Positions 44,149 to 53,969 of a DNA stretch of 64,000 nt are shown in pieces (the stretch's first letter is position 1; every line of letters starts with the position of its first letter). The DNA lies in contig NZ_JADJNP010000001.1 of the NCBI RefSeq assembly GCF_016714275.1, positions 1,054,001 to 1,118,000 on the forward strand, read 5' to 3'. The translations under genes were made by a program, and so were the position numbers. The notes beneath the pieces were generated by a model. That model saw only the letters and a program-made list of their open reading frames with translations. It did no database searches and was not told the origin of the DNA. The stretch is from Tessaracoccus sp. (lineage in GTDB: Bacteria > Actinomycetota > Actinomycetes > Propionibacteriales > Propionibacteriaceae).

Positions 44149-45252
44149 ATGAAGCAGATCACACTGGAGAACCTCCACTGCACCACCACCGAAGACTGGC
44201 TCGGCTCCGACGAGTGCCGGCTCGAGGTCTACAACGACGGCGAGCTCCACTTCGCCTACCGCCACGACCTCAACGACGGAGAGGACTGGGCGCTCGGCGC
44301 CTCTCTACTGTTCGCCCGCACGTGCGTGCTGCGGCTGTTCGACGAGGACGGCGACTTCCCCGGCGATGACGACGACGCGTTGGGCATCGTCACGATCGGC
44401 GCCGCGGACGTGCAGCACGCGGTGGCGACGTTCCGCGAGGACGACGCCGACTACACGATCACGTACTCGGTGATCGACCGCCCCGACATCGGGGAGACCG
44501 ACCTCGCGACGTTCGCCCTCGATCAGTTCGAGGCCTCGGCCGCGCCGTCGGCGTGGCCGGGACTGAACAAGGCCGACATCATCGCCGACCTCCGCGAGCG
44601 CCGCTGGAACCCGATCTCCATCAACCAGGCCAACTCGAACTTCTGCGGCCCGACGTCCATCGTGTACGAGCTCGCGCGCTGGCAACCGCGGCGCTACGTC
44701 GACCTCTGCCGCCAGCTGTACGAGACCGGCGGCTTCTGGTCGCGCACGCACCGCGTCGACGCCTCACCGGGCCTTCGCGGCACCCAGTCCGGGCAGAACA
44801 TGCGGCCGGCCGACTGGATGCTGATCGCCACCCTCCGCGAGAACGAGAACGCCGTCTTCGGGGTCTCGCCGACGTCGACGGGTGTGTTGAGCCAGGTTCA
44901 GGGGATGACGACGCCGTGGGAGATGGAGGGCTGGACGAGCGAGCTGCTCCTCAAGGACAACGTCGCCAACAGCACCACCTTCGTGTGGGGCGAGTTCGAC
45001 GCCATCCGCTACGCCGATCAGGTGGTCATGGGCGGGGGCGTGGCGTTCATGATGATCCACTCGAAGATCTTCTATCCGCCCGAGGGCATCGTCCCGCCGT
45101 GGCCCGACCACTGGGTCGTCTACGCCGGCGGGCTCGACGAGGGCGGCGGCCGGATCCGGTTCCACGTCTACTCGTGGGGGCAGATGTACGAACTCGACCT
45201 CACGCTCGACCACTTCGAGAACTGCATGTTCGGGATCGTGACGGGGTTCTGA
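44149..45252 (+). CDS. C2-like domain fused to papain-like cysteine peptidase
   Basis: 367 aa, last gene of the cluster. Residues ~1-115 look like a C2-type beta sandwich (LHCTTTEDWLGSDECRLEVY, then CVLRLFDEDGDFPGDDDDAL, an acidic, possibly Ca2+-binding loop). Residues ~155-365 have a papain/C39-like layout: catalytic Cys in NQANSNFCGPTSIVYELARW (about 172), His in PPWPDHWVVYAGGLDEGG (about 322) and a polar YSWGQ downstream. ATG at 44149 follows TAGGAG. No signal peptide. It could mature or cross-link the large neighbours; the catalytic assignment is inferred from motif order. Confidence 0.72.
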   Translation: MKQITLENLHCTTTEDWLGSDECRLEVYNDGELHFAYRHDLNDGEDWALGASLLFARTCVLRLFDEDGDFPGDDDDALGIVTIGAADVQHAVATFREDDADYTITYSVIDRPDIGETDLATFALDQFEASAAPSAWPGLNKADIIADLRERRWNPISINQANSNFCGPTSIVYELARWQPRRYVDLCRQLYETGGFWSRTHRVDASPGLRGTQSGQNMRPADWMLIATLRENENAVFGVSPTSTGVLSQVQGMTTPWEMEGWTSELLLKDNVANSTTFVWGEFDAIRYADQVVMGGGVAFMMIHSKIFYPPEGIVPPWPDHWVVYAGGLDEGGGRIRFHVYSWGQMYELDLTLDHFENCMFGIVTGF

Positions 45253-45318
45253 GATACCGGCTCGGCCGGGGTACTACCCTTGTGATCCGCGGAACTCGCA
45301 TCAGGGAAGGGGGCGGTC

Positions 45319-46149
45319 ATGTCTCAGGCTGTTGGCAGGCGCGCGGCGTCACCAGACGAGCCGCCCGAGGGGCCCCTCCCGGCGTCGCTCGCGCGTCCGC
45401 GACGCGGCAGGGTCGACGACCCGGTCGCCGTGGTCTCCGGGCCCCGCCACGTACTCGAGGAGCCCCACTCGACCCTCCGCGGGCGCCGTGCGCCGCTGCT
45501 GCTCGGCGGGCTCGCCGTGCTGATCGTCGCGGCCATCGTCATCGCCTTCGTGGTCTTTGGCGGGCGCCCCGAGCCGGCACCCCCGTCGGGCACCGGCTCT
45601 CCCCTGCCCTCGGCCTCGCCGTCGACGTCCGCGTCTCCCACCGTCACCCCGCTGGCCACCAGCGAGGTGCTGCAGCTCAACGACGCGACGCTCACCGTCT
45701 ACGACGGCTGGTCCGTCCAGGACGACGAGCTGGTGCAGGACGGGCGTCGGCTGGTCAGACTCCGTGAGGACGCCACCGACGCTCGCGTCCAGGCGGTGAC
45801 CCTGACATCGGTCGCCGCGTCTCTGGAGGAGACCTGCACCGCCCTTGTCGCAGACCTCACCGGCTCCTACACGGACGTCGAGGACTCTGCACCGGCCACG
45901 ATCGAGGTTGCTGCCGACGCCGAGGGCGTCGTCTGCTCCTTCAGCGGCGAGCGCTCCAGTGACAAGGTGAGCAACACCGTCACATTCAGCGTGCTCCGCC
46001 GTGCCGCGGACGACCACGCGCTGGTGTTCCGCGCAACGGTACCGACGGCGCTGCCCGACGCGGCCTCCACGGAGGAGGCGCTGGAGCAGATGCTCTGCTC
46101 CGCGGCCTCGAGCTTCGACGTCGAGATCACGCGCTGCGCCACCCCATAG
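45319..46149 (+). CDS. Single-pass membrane-anchored protein of unknown function
   Basis: 276 aa. N-terminal cytoplasmic part of ~55 residues rich in Pro/Arg, one transmembrane helix at about 59-80 (APLLLGGLAVLIVAAIVIAF), a Ser/Pro/Thr linker, then an extracytoplasmic ~170-residue domain with paired Cys (EETCTALVAD, GVVCSFSGE, EQMLCSAASS, ITRCATP). ATG follows GAAGGGGG. It is 66 nt after the cluster's last gene and in the same direction, so might be co-transcribed, but nothing else links it to the system. Confidence 0.7.
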   Translation: MSQAVGRRAASPDEPPEGPLPASLARPRRGRVDDPVAVVSGPRHVLEEPHSTLRGRRAPLLLGGLAVLIVAAIVIAFVVFGGRPEPAPPSGTGSPLPSASPSTSASPTVTPLATSEVLQLNDATLTVYDGWSVQDDELVQDGRRLVRLREDATDARVQAVTLTSVAASLEETCTALVADLTGSYTDVEDSAPATIEVAADAEGVVCSFSGERSSDKVSNTVTFSVLRRAADDHALVFRATVPTALPDAASTEEALEQMLCSAASSFDVEITRCATP

Positions 46150-46179
46150 TCGGTCGGGCGACGCGCCGTCGGCCCGAGA

Positions 46180-48390
46180 CTACTCCTGGCCCGGCCTGCG
46201 GCTGAGCTGATCGAACACGGGGCGCAGCGACCTCCACCACTGGTGCTTCGGCCGCTGGTTCTCCCAGTCCATGTCCTCCAGCACGATGCGCAGCGGGGCC
46301 ATCAGATTCGGGGAGTCGCTGGACGCCGCCACATAGTCCGACGTTCCAGCCGCGAGCTGGTCATGGAGGTTGACGATCGCCTGATAGGCGAGGCGTGTGG
46401 CATTGACGCGGTCGAACGGCGTCGGCGTGCCACCTTGCTGCACGTGGCCGACGATCGCTTGGCGCACCGAGTACGTGCCCTTACCCTCGGCCTCGAACAG
46501 CTTGGCGAGGACGTCGCTGGTGTAGAACTCGCTGGTGTCCTCGCCCATCACGGTGAGATAGAACGAGCGGCCGGACGCGAAGGCGTCGACCAGCGCCTCG
46601 ACGTCGCGGGTCAACTCCTCGAGGGTGATTCCCGTTTCCGGGGTGTATGCCTTCTCCGCGCCCGCGGCGAGCCCGCCGACCAGGGGCAGGAAGCCGCAGC
46701 CACGACCCATCGTCTCGACCACGAACGCGCGCTTGCTCGCCGAGGCCGACATGCGCACCATGTCGATGGCCCGCACGACGGTGTTGAGCGCGGTGTCCGA
46801 GCCGACGGCCATCGGCCAGCCCGGCAGGTTGTTGTCGATGCTGGCGGGGAGCACCGCGACCGGGATGTTGAACCCCGGGTAGCGCCGGCGCTCGCGCTCC
46901 ATGAGGTCCACCGTCGCATACGCGTGGTAGCCGCCCATGACCAGCAGCGCGTCGATCCTGTGGTCCTCGAGCGTGCGCGCGATCTTGTAGAGCTCCATCT
47001 CCGTGGGCACCGAGCGGCGGGTCCCGAATGCGGCGCCGCCCGCGTGCGCGAGGCCCTCGACGTCGGCCCAGCCGACCTCGCGCAGGTCGCCCGCGACGAG
47101 CCCCGGCACACCACCGATCACGGCGAACATCTGGTGGCCGCGGTCAAGCCCGGAGCGCACGGCCACGCGCGCCAGCGGGTTCATGCCCGGGGCGAGCGCG
47201 CCCGCGTGCATGATGGCGATCCGCTTCGCGCCCTCCGGCACGCGCGCCGAAGGGCTGGCGCCGTTGAGGATCCGGTAGACCTCGATCATGCCCGTGAAGC
47301 CGCGGCCGCGCGCCTCGACGGCGGACTGGTAGTCGCCATTGGCGATGAGTTCCACGATGCCGCGTGTGTCCTCGACGGCCTTCAGCAGACCGGTAGTCGC
47401 CACGTTGTCGCGACGCATCCCGACGAGCACCGGCTCGGTGTCCGCGGAGGCCACCAGCACCTGGCGCACGGCCTCGACTCCGCACGCCGTCGCCATCCAG
47501 CGGTCGTAGGCCGACGGCGTGCCGCCGCGCTGCACGTGGCCGAGGATCGTGATCCTTGCATCCTCCCCGGTGCGCTCGCGCAGCACGTCCTTGATGCGCT
47601 GGGCCGTGATCTGCTCGCCCTGGCGGTCCTTCGCGCCCTCGGCGACGATGAGGATCGAGTCGCGGCGGCCCGCCGCGCGGCCACGGGCCAGGATGTCGGC
47701 CATGCGGTCCTCCCAGCCGTCGCGCGGCGGCGACTCGGGGAGGAAGGTGTAGTCGGCGCCGCCGGCGATGGCCGTCATGAGCGCCAGGTAGCCACAGTTG
47801 CGGCCCATGACCTCGACGACGAAGGTCCGGCGGTGTGACTCCGCCGTCGAGCTGATGGCGTCGATCGCCTCGGTGATGCGGTGCATCGCCGAGTCGGTGC
47901 CGATCGTCATGTCGGTGCCGATCATGTCGTTGTCGATCGAGCCGACGAGGCCGACGATGTGCAGCCGCGGGTGCGCGTCCGCCTGCTCGGGCGTGATCCG
48001 GCCCTCGTCGCGCAGCTGCGCGATGTGCTCGTCCCACTCGAGGCTGAGCGCGCGAGAACCCGAGAGGGAACCGTCGCCGCCGATCACGATCAGCCGGTCG
48101 ATCCCGACCTTTATGAGGTTCTCGACGGCGGTCCTGCGTCCCTCAGGTGTGCGGAACTCAGCCGACCGCGCCGTGCCGATGACGGTGCCGCCCTTGTTCA
48201 GGATGCCGGACACCGAGCTCCAGCCCATATGCGTGATGTACTCGCCGCCGGAGATGGCGCCGTGCCACCCCTCCCGAATCGCGTACACCTCAGCACCCTC
48301 GTGGATCCCGGCGCGCACGATGGCTCGCACCGCGGCATTCATGCCTTGGGCGTCGCCGCCCGAAGTCATGACTCCGATTCGGATGGTCAT
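46180..48390 (-). CDS. 6-phosphofructokinase, fused two-domain eukaryotic-type
   Basis: 736 aa: two tandem PFK domains, about twice the usual bacterial subunit. The N-terminal half (1-~385) has IGVMTSGGDAQGMNAAVRA, the ATP loop VIGGDGSLSGS (Gly after GGD indicates ATP rather than pyrophosphate), the catalytic VGSIDNDMIGTDMTIGTDSA and VEVMGRNCGYLAL. The C-terminal half keeps PASIDNNLPGWPMAVGSDTA and VETMGRGCGFLPL but has VMGGYHAYAT in place of GGDGS, so it is likely regulatory, as in animal and fungal enzymes. ATG overlaps the DUF3052 stop (ATGA). Catalyses the committed step of glycolysis. Confidence 0.93.
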   Translation of the reverse strand: MTIRIGVMTSGGDAQGMNAAVRAIVRAGIHEGAEVYAIREGWHGAISGGEYITHMGWSSVSGILNKGGTVIGTARSAEFRTPEGRRTAVENLIKVGIDRLIVIGGDGSLSGSRALSLEWDEHIAQLRDEGRITPEQADAHPRLHIVGLVGSIDNDMIGTDMTIGTDSAMHRITEAIDAISSTAESHRRTFVVEVMGRNCGYLALMTAIAGGADYTFLPESPPRDGWEDRMADILARGRAAGRRDSILIVAEGAKDRQGEQITAQRIKDVLRERTGEDARITILGHVQRGGTPSAYDRWMATACGVEAVRQVLVASADTEPVLVGMRRDNVATTGLLKAVEDTRGIVELIANGDYQSAVEARGRGFTGMIEVYRILNGASPSARVPEGAKRIAIMHAGALAPGMNPLARVAVRSGLDRGHQMFAVIGGVPGLVAGDLREVGWADVEGLAHAGGAAFGTRRSVPTEMELYKIARTLEDHRIDALLVMGGYHAYATVDLMERERRRYPGFNIPVAVLPASIDNNLPGWPMAVGSDTALNTVVRAIDMVRMSASASKRAFVVETMGRGCGFLPLVGGLAAGAEKAYTPETGITLEELTRDVEALVDAFASGRSFYLTVMGEDTSEFYTSDVLAKLFEAEGKGTYSVRQAIVGHVQQGGTPTPFDRVNATRLAYQAIVNLHDQLAAGTSDYVAASSDSPNLMAPLRIVLEDMDWENQRPKHQWWRSLRPVFDQLSRRPGQE

Positions 48391-48821
48391 CGGCGGTTAC
48401 CCTTCGGTCGGACGACTCGGGTGGCCTGCCAGTCGGCGGCCACGTTGACGGTGTTCGTCAGCGAGAGTCCCGCGACGGTGACGCCCTCGGAGATCGACGC
48501 CGGTGCGATGAAGCCGGAACGCCCCACTTTGGGCGTCAGCAGCCAGATCTGCCCGGTGGGCGCCAGGTCTGTCATCGCGTCCACGAGGCCGTCGGCGACG
48601 TCGCCGTCCTCCTCGCGCCACCAGAGCACCACCGCATCCACGGCCTCCAGCGGCTCCTCCACCATCTCCGCGTCGATGGTGTCCATGATGTCGTCGCGTA
48701 GGTCCGCATCGACGTCTTCGTCCCAGCCCAGCTCCTGGACCAGCATGCCCATCTCGAATCCGAGCAGGTCAGCTCCTGACAGCGAATCGACGGCGCGGTC
48801 CTTGCCTTCTGCGTTGTCCAC
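48387..48821 (-). CDS. DUF3052 family protein
   Basis: 144-aa actinobacterial protein of unknown function. Recognised by GADLLGFEMGMLVQELGWDE, WWREEDGDVADGLVDAMTDL and IWLLTPKVGRSGFIAPASIS. Acidic, soluble. GTG start. The gene lies downstream of aceE on the same strand and overlaps the PFK start by 4 nt, so it is translated together with glycolytic PFK here. In other actinobacteria it is also found next to aceE. Confidence 0.85.
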   Translation of the reverse strand: MDNAEGKDRAVDSLSGADLLGFEMGMLVQELGWDEDVDADLRDDIMDTIDAEMVEEPLEAVDAVVLWWREEDGDVADGLVDAMTDLAPTGQIWLLTPKVGRSGFIAPASISEGVTVAGLSLTNTVNVAADWQATRVVRPKGNRR

Positions 48822-48880
48822 GCCCCAAGACTGCCAGATTGCGCCCCCGCTGTCAGCGTCGCCCCCACGCTGGACAGCGC

Positions 48881-48912
48881 GGAGCCCCCGGCGAGGACGC
48901 GCCGGGGGCTCC
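48881..48912 (-). terminator. GC-rich hairpin downstream of aceE
   Basis: Perfect 13-bp stem GGAGCCCCCGGCG/CGCCGGGGGCTCC with a 6-nt loop, between aceE and the DUF3052 gene. There is no T-run, as is common for actinobacterial hairpin terminators. It would end or attenuate the aceE transcript on the minus strand. Confidence 0.65.
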
Positions 48913-48934
48913 GTGTCGGATCAGGACGCCGTCG

Positions 48935-51694
48935 TCAGGCGTCGCCGCCCACGCTGCCGCTGCTGCCTGCGGTCACGTCGTCGAGGCGGTACTTCGCGGC
49001 CGCCTCCGTGGCCCATTCCTGCGGCACCTCTCCCGCGCGGGCGAGCTGCTGCAGCACCGCCACGGCGACCGAGGGGCCGTCGATGTTGAAGTAGCGGCGC
49101 GCCGCGGCGCGGGTGTCGGAGAAGCCGAAGCCGTCTGCGCCGAGCACCGTGTAGTCGCCCGGGACCCACTCGCGGATCTGGTCGGGGACAGCACGCATGT
49201 AGTCGGACACAGCGACAACCGGGCCGGGGGCTCCCTCCAGCTTCTGCTGTACCCAGATCGGCTCCTGCGCGCCGAACGGATCGTGGAAGCGCTTCTTCTC
49301 CAGCTCGAGGCCCTCGCGGCGCAGCTCGCCCCACGAGGTGACGCTCCAGACGTCGGCGACCACCCCGTAGTCCTCCTTCAGCAGCTCCTGAGCCTCGATG
49401 GCCCAGGCGAGCCCGACGCCAGACGCGAGGATCTGCGCGCGGCGCGCGTCCTCGCCCACCCCGTCGAGGGAGCCCGGCTTGACGAGGTACATGCCGCGGA
49501 GGATGCCCTCGACCTCGACGCCCTCCGGCTCTGCCGGCTGGACGATCGGCTCGTTGTAGACCGTGAGGTAGTAGATGAGATCCTCGGGGTTCTCGCCGTA
49601 CATGCGGCGCAGGCCGTCCTTGACGATGTGCGCGATCTCGTAGCCGTAGGCCGGGTCGTAGCTGACGACGGCGGTATTGGTGGACGCGAGGATCGGCGAG
49701 TGGCCGTCCATGTGCTGCAGGCCCTCGCCCGTCAGCGTCGTGCGGCCCGCGGTGGCGCCGATCATGAAGCCGCGCGCCAGCTGGTCGGCGGCGGCCCAGG
49801 CGCCGTCGCCGGTGCGCTGGAAGCCGAACATCGAGTAGAACACGTAGATCGGGACCATGGGCTCGCCGTGCGTGGCATACGAGGAGCCGACGGCGGTGAA
49901 GGCCGCGATCGAGCCGCCCTCGTTGATGCCCGTGTGCAGGATCTGCCCCTGCTTCGACTCGCGGTAGCTGAGGAACAGCTCGTTGTCGACCGGGGTGTAG
50001 TTCTGCCCGTGCGGGTTGTAGATCTTGATCGTCGGGAAGAACGCGTCGATGCCGAACGTGCGGGCCTCGTCGGGGATGATCGGGACGACGCGCGGGGCGA
50101 ACTGCTTGTCGCGCATGAGGTCCTTCAGCAGGCGCACGAAAGCCATCGTTGTGGCGATCTGCTGGTTGCCGGAACCCTTGCGCATCGAGTCGTAGGTCTT
50201 GTCCGGGGGCAGCGAGATGAACTTCCGGTCGCCGCGGCGCTCGGGCAGATAGCCGCCCAGCTCCCGACGACGCTCCTGCAGGTACTTGATCCGCGGATCG
50301 TCCTGGCCGGGGTGGATGTAGGGGGGCTGGTAGGGGTTGGCCTCGAGCTGCTCGTCGGTGACCGGCACGTCGACGCGGTCGCGGAAGCCCTTGAGGTCGT
50401 CGAGCGCCAGCTTCTTCATCTGGTGGGTCGCGTTGCGGCCCGCGAAGTGCTTGCCGAGGAAGTAGCCCTTGATGGTGTGGGCGAGGATCACGGTCGGCGC
50501 GCCGGTGAACTCCATCGCAGCCTTGTACGCCGAGTACACCTTTGTGAAGTCGTGGCCGCCGCGGGTCAGACGCCAGATCTCGTCGTCGCTCCAGTCCTTG
50601 ACCATGGCGGCGGTGCGCGGGTCGCGGCCGAAGAAGAAGTCACGGACGTAGGCGCCGTCGTTGGCCTTGAAGGTCTGGTAGTCGCCGTCGGTCGTGGAGT
50701 TCATCAGGTTCAGCAGCGCGCCGTCGGTGTCGTTGGCGAGCAGCGGATCCCAGCCGCGGCCCCAGACGACCTTGATCACGTTCCAGCCGGCGCCGCGGAA
50801 GAACGCCTCGAGCTCCTGCATGATCTTGCCGTTGCCGCGGACCGGGCCGTCGAGGCGCTGCAGGTTGCAGTTGATGACGAAGGTCAGGTTGTCGAGCTCG
50901 TCGTTGGCGGCCAGTTGGAGCGCGCCGCGCGACTCGGGCTCGTCCATCTCGCCGTCGCCGAGGAACGCCCACACGTGCTGCTGTGAGGTGTCCTTGATGC
51001 CGCGGTTGTGCAGGTACCGGTTGAACTGCGCCTGGTAGATGGCGTTCATGGGGCCGAGGCCCATCGATACCGTCGGGAACTCCCAGAAGTCCGGCTTCTG
51101 TCGCGGATGCGGGTAGCTCGGCAGCGCGCGCAGCTCGCCGTCGACGTAGTGCGAGTGCTCCTGGCGGAAGCCGTCGAGGTCGTTCTCGTCGAGGCGACCC
51201 TCGAGGAACGCGCGGGCGTACATGCCCGGTGAGGCGTGGCCCTGGAAGAAGATCTGATCGCCGCCGCCGGGGTGGTCCTTGCCGCGGAAGAAGTGGTTGA
51301 AGCCCACCTCGTACAGCGTCGCCGACGACGCGAAGGACGCGATGTGGCCGCCGACGCCGACGCCGGGACGCTGTGCGCGGTGCACCATGATGGCCGCGTT
51401 CCAGCGCAGCAGGCGGCGAATGCCGCGCTCGAGGTTCTCGTCGCCCGGGAACGCGGGCTCCTTGTCGACGGGGATGGTGTTGACGTAGTCCGTGCCGGTC
51501 AGCGAAGGGACGCCAATCTGACGCTCGCGAGCCCGCTCGAGAAGCTTCAGCATGACGTATCGGGCGCGGTTGCGGCCGCCCTCCTCGATCACGCCGTCGA
51601 GCGACTCCAGCCACTCCGCGGTCTCTGACGGATCGATGTCCGGCAAGTTCGTCGGCAGCCCATTGAGAATCGGCCCAACCTCGTTTTGGCTCAC
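48935..51694 (-). CDS. aceE: Pyruvate dehydrogenase E1 component (homodimeric)
   Basis: 919-aa thiamine-diphosphate enzyme that decarboxylates pyruvate and passes the acetyl group to E2. Family landmarks in order: [28 protein letters not shown]-like [23 protein letters not shown]-binding [20 protein letters not shown] ... [20 protein letters not shown], and the C-terminal [20 protein letters not shown]. Length is normal for the actinobacterial AceE. GTG start (VSQNEVGP) has AGAGGA 5 nt upstream. Its catalytic partners E2 and E3 are not in the window. Confidence 0.97.
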   Translation of the reverse strand: MSQNEVGPILNGLPTNLPDIDPSETAEWLESLDGVIEEGGRNRARYVMLKLLERARERQIGVPSLTGTDYVNTIPVDKEPAFPGDENLERGIRRLLRWNAAIMVHRAQRPGVGVGGHIASFASSATLYEVGFNHFFRGKDHPGGGDQIFFQGHASPGMYARAFLEGRLDENDLDGFRQEHSHYVDGELRALPSYPHPRQKPDFWEFPTVSMGLGPMNAIYQAQFNRYLHNRGIKDTSQQHVWAFLGDGEMDEPESRGALQLAANDELDNLTFVINCNLQRLDGPVRGNGKIMQELEAFFRGAGWNVIKVVWGRGWDPLLANDTDGALLNLMNSTTDGDYQTFKANDGAYVRDFFFGRDPRTAAMVKDWSDDEIWRLTRGGHDFTKVYSAYKAAMEFTGAPTVILAHTIKGYFLGKHFAGRNATHQMKKLALDDLKGFRDRVDVPVTDEQLEANPYQPPYIHPGQDDPRIKYLQERRRELGGYLPERRGDRKFISLPPDKTYDSMRKGSGNQQIATTMAFVRLLKDLMRDKQFAPRVVPIIPDEARTFGIDAFFPTIKIYNPHGQNYTPVDNELFLSYRESKQGQILHTGINEGGSIAAFTAVGSSYATHGEPMVPIYVFYSMFGFQRTGDGAWAAADQLARGFMIGATAGRTTLTGEGLQHMDGHSPILASTNTAVVSYDPAYGYEIAHIVKDGLRRMYGENPEDLIYYLTVYNEPIVQPAEPEGVEVEGILRGMYLVKPGSLDGVGEDARRAQILASGVGLAWAIEAQELLKEDYGVVADVWSVTSWGELRREGLELEKKRFHDPFGAQEPIWVQQKLEGAPGPVVAVSDYMRAVPDQIREWVPGDYTVLGADGFGFSDTRAAARRYFNIDGPSVAVAVLQQLARAGEVPQEWATEAAAKYRLDDVTAGSSGSVGGDA

Positions 51695-51798
51695 AGTGAT
51701 TCCTCTCCCTGCTCTGCGCGCCGCCCCATTCGCCAGCTCGCGATTTTCGCCCACCCTACCGTCAAAACCATGCCCGCAACGGTGCGTTTATTTCCGCT

Positions 51799-52572
51799 TC
51801 AGCCGACGACGCGCTCCCGGTGCCGCGCGGCGTGCGTGAGCACATCGGCGACGGGCCACGTCGTGATGATCCGGTCCGCGGCGATGCCCGCCTCGGCGGC
51901 GCGGGCGGCACCAAGGCCGAGGTTCACCAGCTGCCGGGTGGTGTGCGCATCCGAGTCGATGCTGAAGAGGCAGCCCACCTCGTTGGCCAGCATGAGGAGC
52001 TCCAGCGGCGGGTCCGCACGGTCCGGCCGCGCGTTGATCTCGACGGCGACCCCGAACATCGCGCACGCCGCGAACACCACCTCGGCGTCGAACCGCGACT
52101 GCGCGCGCCACGTCCCGTCCTCCCTGCGCCGCCGCCCGGTGCAGTGGCCGAGCACCGTCGTGTGCGGGTTGGAGACCGCACGCACCATGCGCGCGGTCAT
52201 CGCGTCCGCCGATCCGTTCAGGTCCGAATGCACCGAAGCCACGACGACGTCCAGCCGCGAGAGCAGGTCGTCGGCCTGGTCGAGCGCGCCGTCGCCGAGG
52301 ATGTCGACCTCGATGCCGCGCAGGATCCGGATATCCCCCTCCTCCTGGACGCGCTCGATCTCCGCCCATTGGGCGAGCAGCCGCTCCCTGCTCAGCCCGT
52401 ATGCCACCCGGAGCCGCGGCGAGTGGTCCGTGATGGCGACGTAGTCGCGGCCAAGTCGCTCGGCCTCGGCGGCCATGTCGACAAGGGAGGCGCCGCCGTC
52501 GGACCAGGTGGTGTGGGCGTGCAGATCGCCGCGCAGACACGAGACCAGGTCGTCGGCAGGGCGGGGGCTCAT
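51799..52572 (-). CDS. PHP-domain metal-dependent phosphoesterase
   Basis: 257-aa PHP protein (histidinol phosphatase/PolX C-terminal type). Metal ligands: GDLHAHTTWSDGG (residues 15-27), AITDHSPRL, Glu in GIEVDILGDGALD, ASVHSDL, TVLGHCTGR and C-terminal FSIDSDAHTT. Likely hydrolyses a phosphate ester; substrate unknown. GTG/ATG start region lies 54 nt from the divergent regulator gene. Confidence 0.9.
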   Translation of the reverse strand: MSPRPADDLVSCLRGDLHAHTTWSDGGASLVDMAAEAERLGRDYVAITDHSPRLRVAYGLSRERLLAQWAEIERVQEEGDIRILRGIEVDILGDGALDQADDLLSRLDVVVASVHSDLNGSADAMTARMVRAVSNPHTTVLGHCTGRRRREDGTWRAQSRFDAEVVFAACAMFGVAVEINARPDRADPPLELLMLANEVGCLFSIDSDAHTTRQLVNLGLGAARAAEAGIAADRIITTWPVADVLTHAARHRERVVG

Positions 52573-52613
52573 GGGTCCAGCCTAAACCGCCGCACCCGCC
52601 CCGGGCAGGGCGA

Positions 52614-52626
52614 TACGCTGGCGAAA
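52614..52626 (+). promoter_or_regulatory. Leaderless -10 element of the fatty-acid regulator gene
   Basis: TACGCT at 52614-52619 and ATG at 52626 are separated by 6 nt with no Shine-Dalgarno, the same TANNNT-N6-ATG pattern seen at several genes of this window. Confidence 0.5.
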
Positions 52627-53810
52627 TGGACCCACGCCCAGGCACGGCCCCGGCCTTGATCGCCTCCGCGCGCGCACGCGCCGGACTGATCAAGCGGCTG
52701 CGCGCCGCCACGTCGCCGATGAACACCGCGACGCTCGCCGCCATGACGGAGCGGCATGCGTGGTTCGGGCAGTTGGACGCCGAGTCGCGCTCCTGGATCA
52801 GCGTGCTGGCCCGCGCAGGCATCGACGGTTTCGCCACCTGGTTCGCGGGCGAGGAGTTCACGCCTGAGTCCGTGTTCGACGCCGCCCCGCGCGCGATGGC
52901 CCGCCGCATCTCGCTGCAACAGACGGTCGACCTCGTGCGCACGACGACGGAGGTCGTCGAGGAGCAGATCCAACACCTGCTCCCCCGCGGCGACCGCCAG
53001 CCCCTGCAACTGGGCATCGTCCACTACTCGCGCGAGATCGCCTTCGCCGCGGCCGCCATCTACGCGAAGGCCGCCGAGGCCCGCGGGGCGTGGGACTCCC
53101 GGATCGAGGCCACCATCGTCGATGCCGTCGTGCGCGCCGAGGCCGACGAGTCCGTGCTGTCGCGCGCCTCGACGTTGGGATGGCGAGCCGACTCGAAGGT
53201 GGTCGTCGCCATCGGCGGCGCACCCCAGTCGCACCACGTCGACGGCCTGCGCCGCGCCGCGGCGAAGCTCGACCTCGAAGTGCTCGCCGCGCCCCAGGGT
53301 GACCGGCTCGTCTGCATCCTCGGCGGCCCGGGCGTCGGCGACGGCGAGGTGGAGACCTGCGAGCGCGTCTCCCAGCTGGGTGAGTTCTTCGCCGACGGGC
53401 CGATCGTCGTCGGGCCCACCGTTGAGGGCCTTGCCGGGGCGCATAAGTCGGCGCGCGCCGCCGCCTCCGGGTACCGCGCCGCGAAGGCCTGGCCGGAGGG
53501 GCCGCGCACGCTGCCATCGGCGGATCTGTTGCCGGAACGCGCGCTCGCCGGCGACGGCCACGCCCGCCGGACGCTCGCGGGAGACGTCTACTCCGCGCTC
53601 GCGACGAGCAAGGAACTCCTGGAGACCTGCGTCGGCTTCCTCGACTGCGGCTCGTCGATGGAGGCGACGGCCCGCGCGCTGTTCGTGCATCCCAACACCG
53701 TCCGCTACCGCCTCCGCCGCATCCAGGACGTCACCGGCTACAACCCGGCCGACGCCCGCGAGGCGTACGTGCTGCGAATGGCGATCACGCTGGGTCGGCT
53801 GCAGGACTGA
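52626..53810 (+). CDS. fasR: PucR-type transcriptional regulator of fatty acid synthesis (FasR-like)
   Basis: 394 aa. The C-terminal PucR HTH is clear: CVGFLDCGSSMEATARALFV and HPNTVRYRLRRIQDVTG (about 340-375). The N-terminal ~330 residues match the sensory body of FasR, which in Streptomyces activates the fabD-fabH-acpP-fabF operon lying immediately downstream, in exactly this gene order. It therefore should set the rate of fatty acid synthesis according to acyl-CoA or related signals. Start supported by a leaderless -10 box. Confidence 0.88.
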   Translation: MDPRPGTAPALIASARARAGLIKRLRAATSPMNTATLAAMTERHAWFGQLDAESRSWISVLARAGIDGFATWFAGEEFTPESVFDAAPRAMARRISLQQTVDLVRTTTEVVEEQIQHLLPRGDRQPLQLGIVHYSREIAFAAAAIYAKAAEARGAWDSRIEATIVDAVVRAEADESVLSRASTLGWRADSKVVVAIGGAPQSHHVDGLRRAAAKLDLEVLAAPQGDRLVCILGGPGVGDGEVETCERVSQLGEFFADGPIVVGPTVEGLAGAHKSARAAASGYRAAKAWPEGPRTLPSADLLPERALAGDGHARRTLAGDVYSALATSKELLETCVGFLDCGSSMEATARALFVHPNTVRYRLRRIQDVTGYNPADAREAYVLRMAITLGRLQD

Positions 53811-53952
53811 CGACGCTCCCGGGCCAGCCACCGTTTGTTGAGGAGGAGCGAGCGACGTCTCAAACGTCGCGTCCGTTTCTGAACTACACCCATGTATTTC
53901 AGGGCTCCGCACAAACGGTTCCGCGAGGACTCCGGCCCCGCCGCGGATGTCA

Positions 53953-53969
53953 TTGTGGGGTTCCCACAA
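53953..53969. promoter_or_regulatory. TTGTGGG-N3-CCCACAA palindrome, candidate FasR operator
   Basis: Perfect 7-bp inverted repeat with 3-nt spacer, 69 nt upstream of the fabD start in the 227-nt gap after fasR. FasR-type regulators are known to bind the fabD promoter, and this is the clearest dyad in the gap. Direct binding is inferred. Confidence 0.5.
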
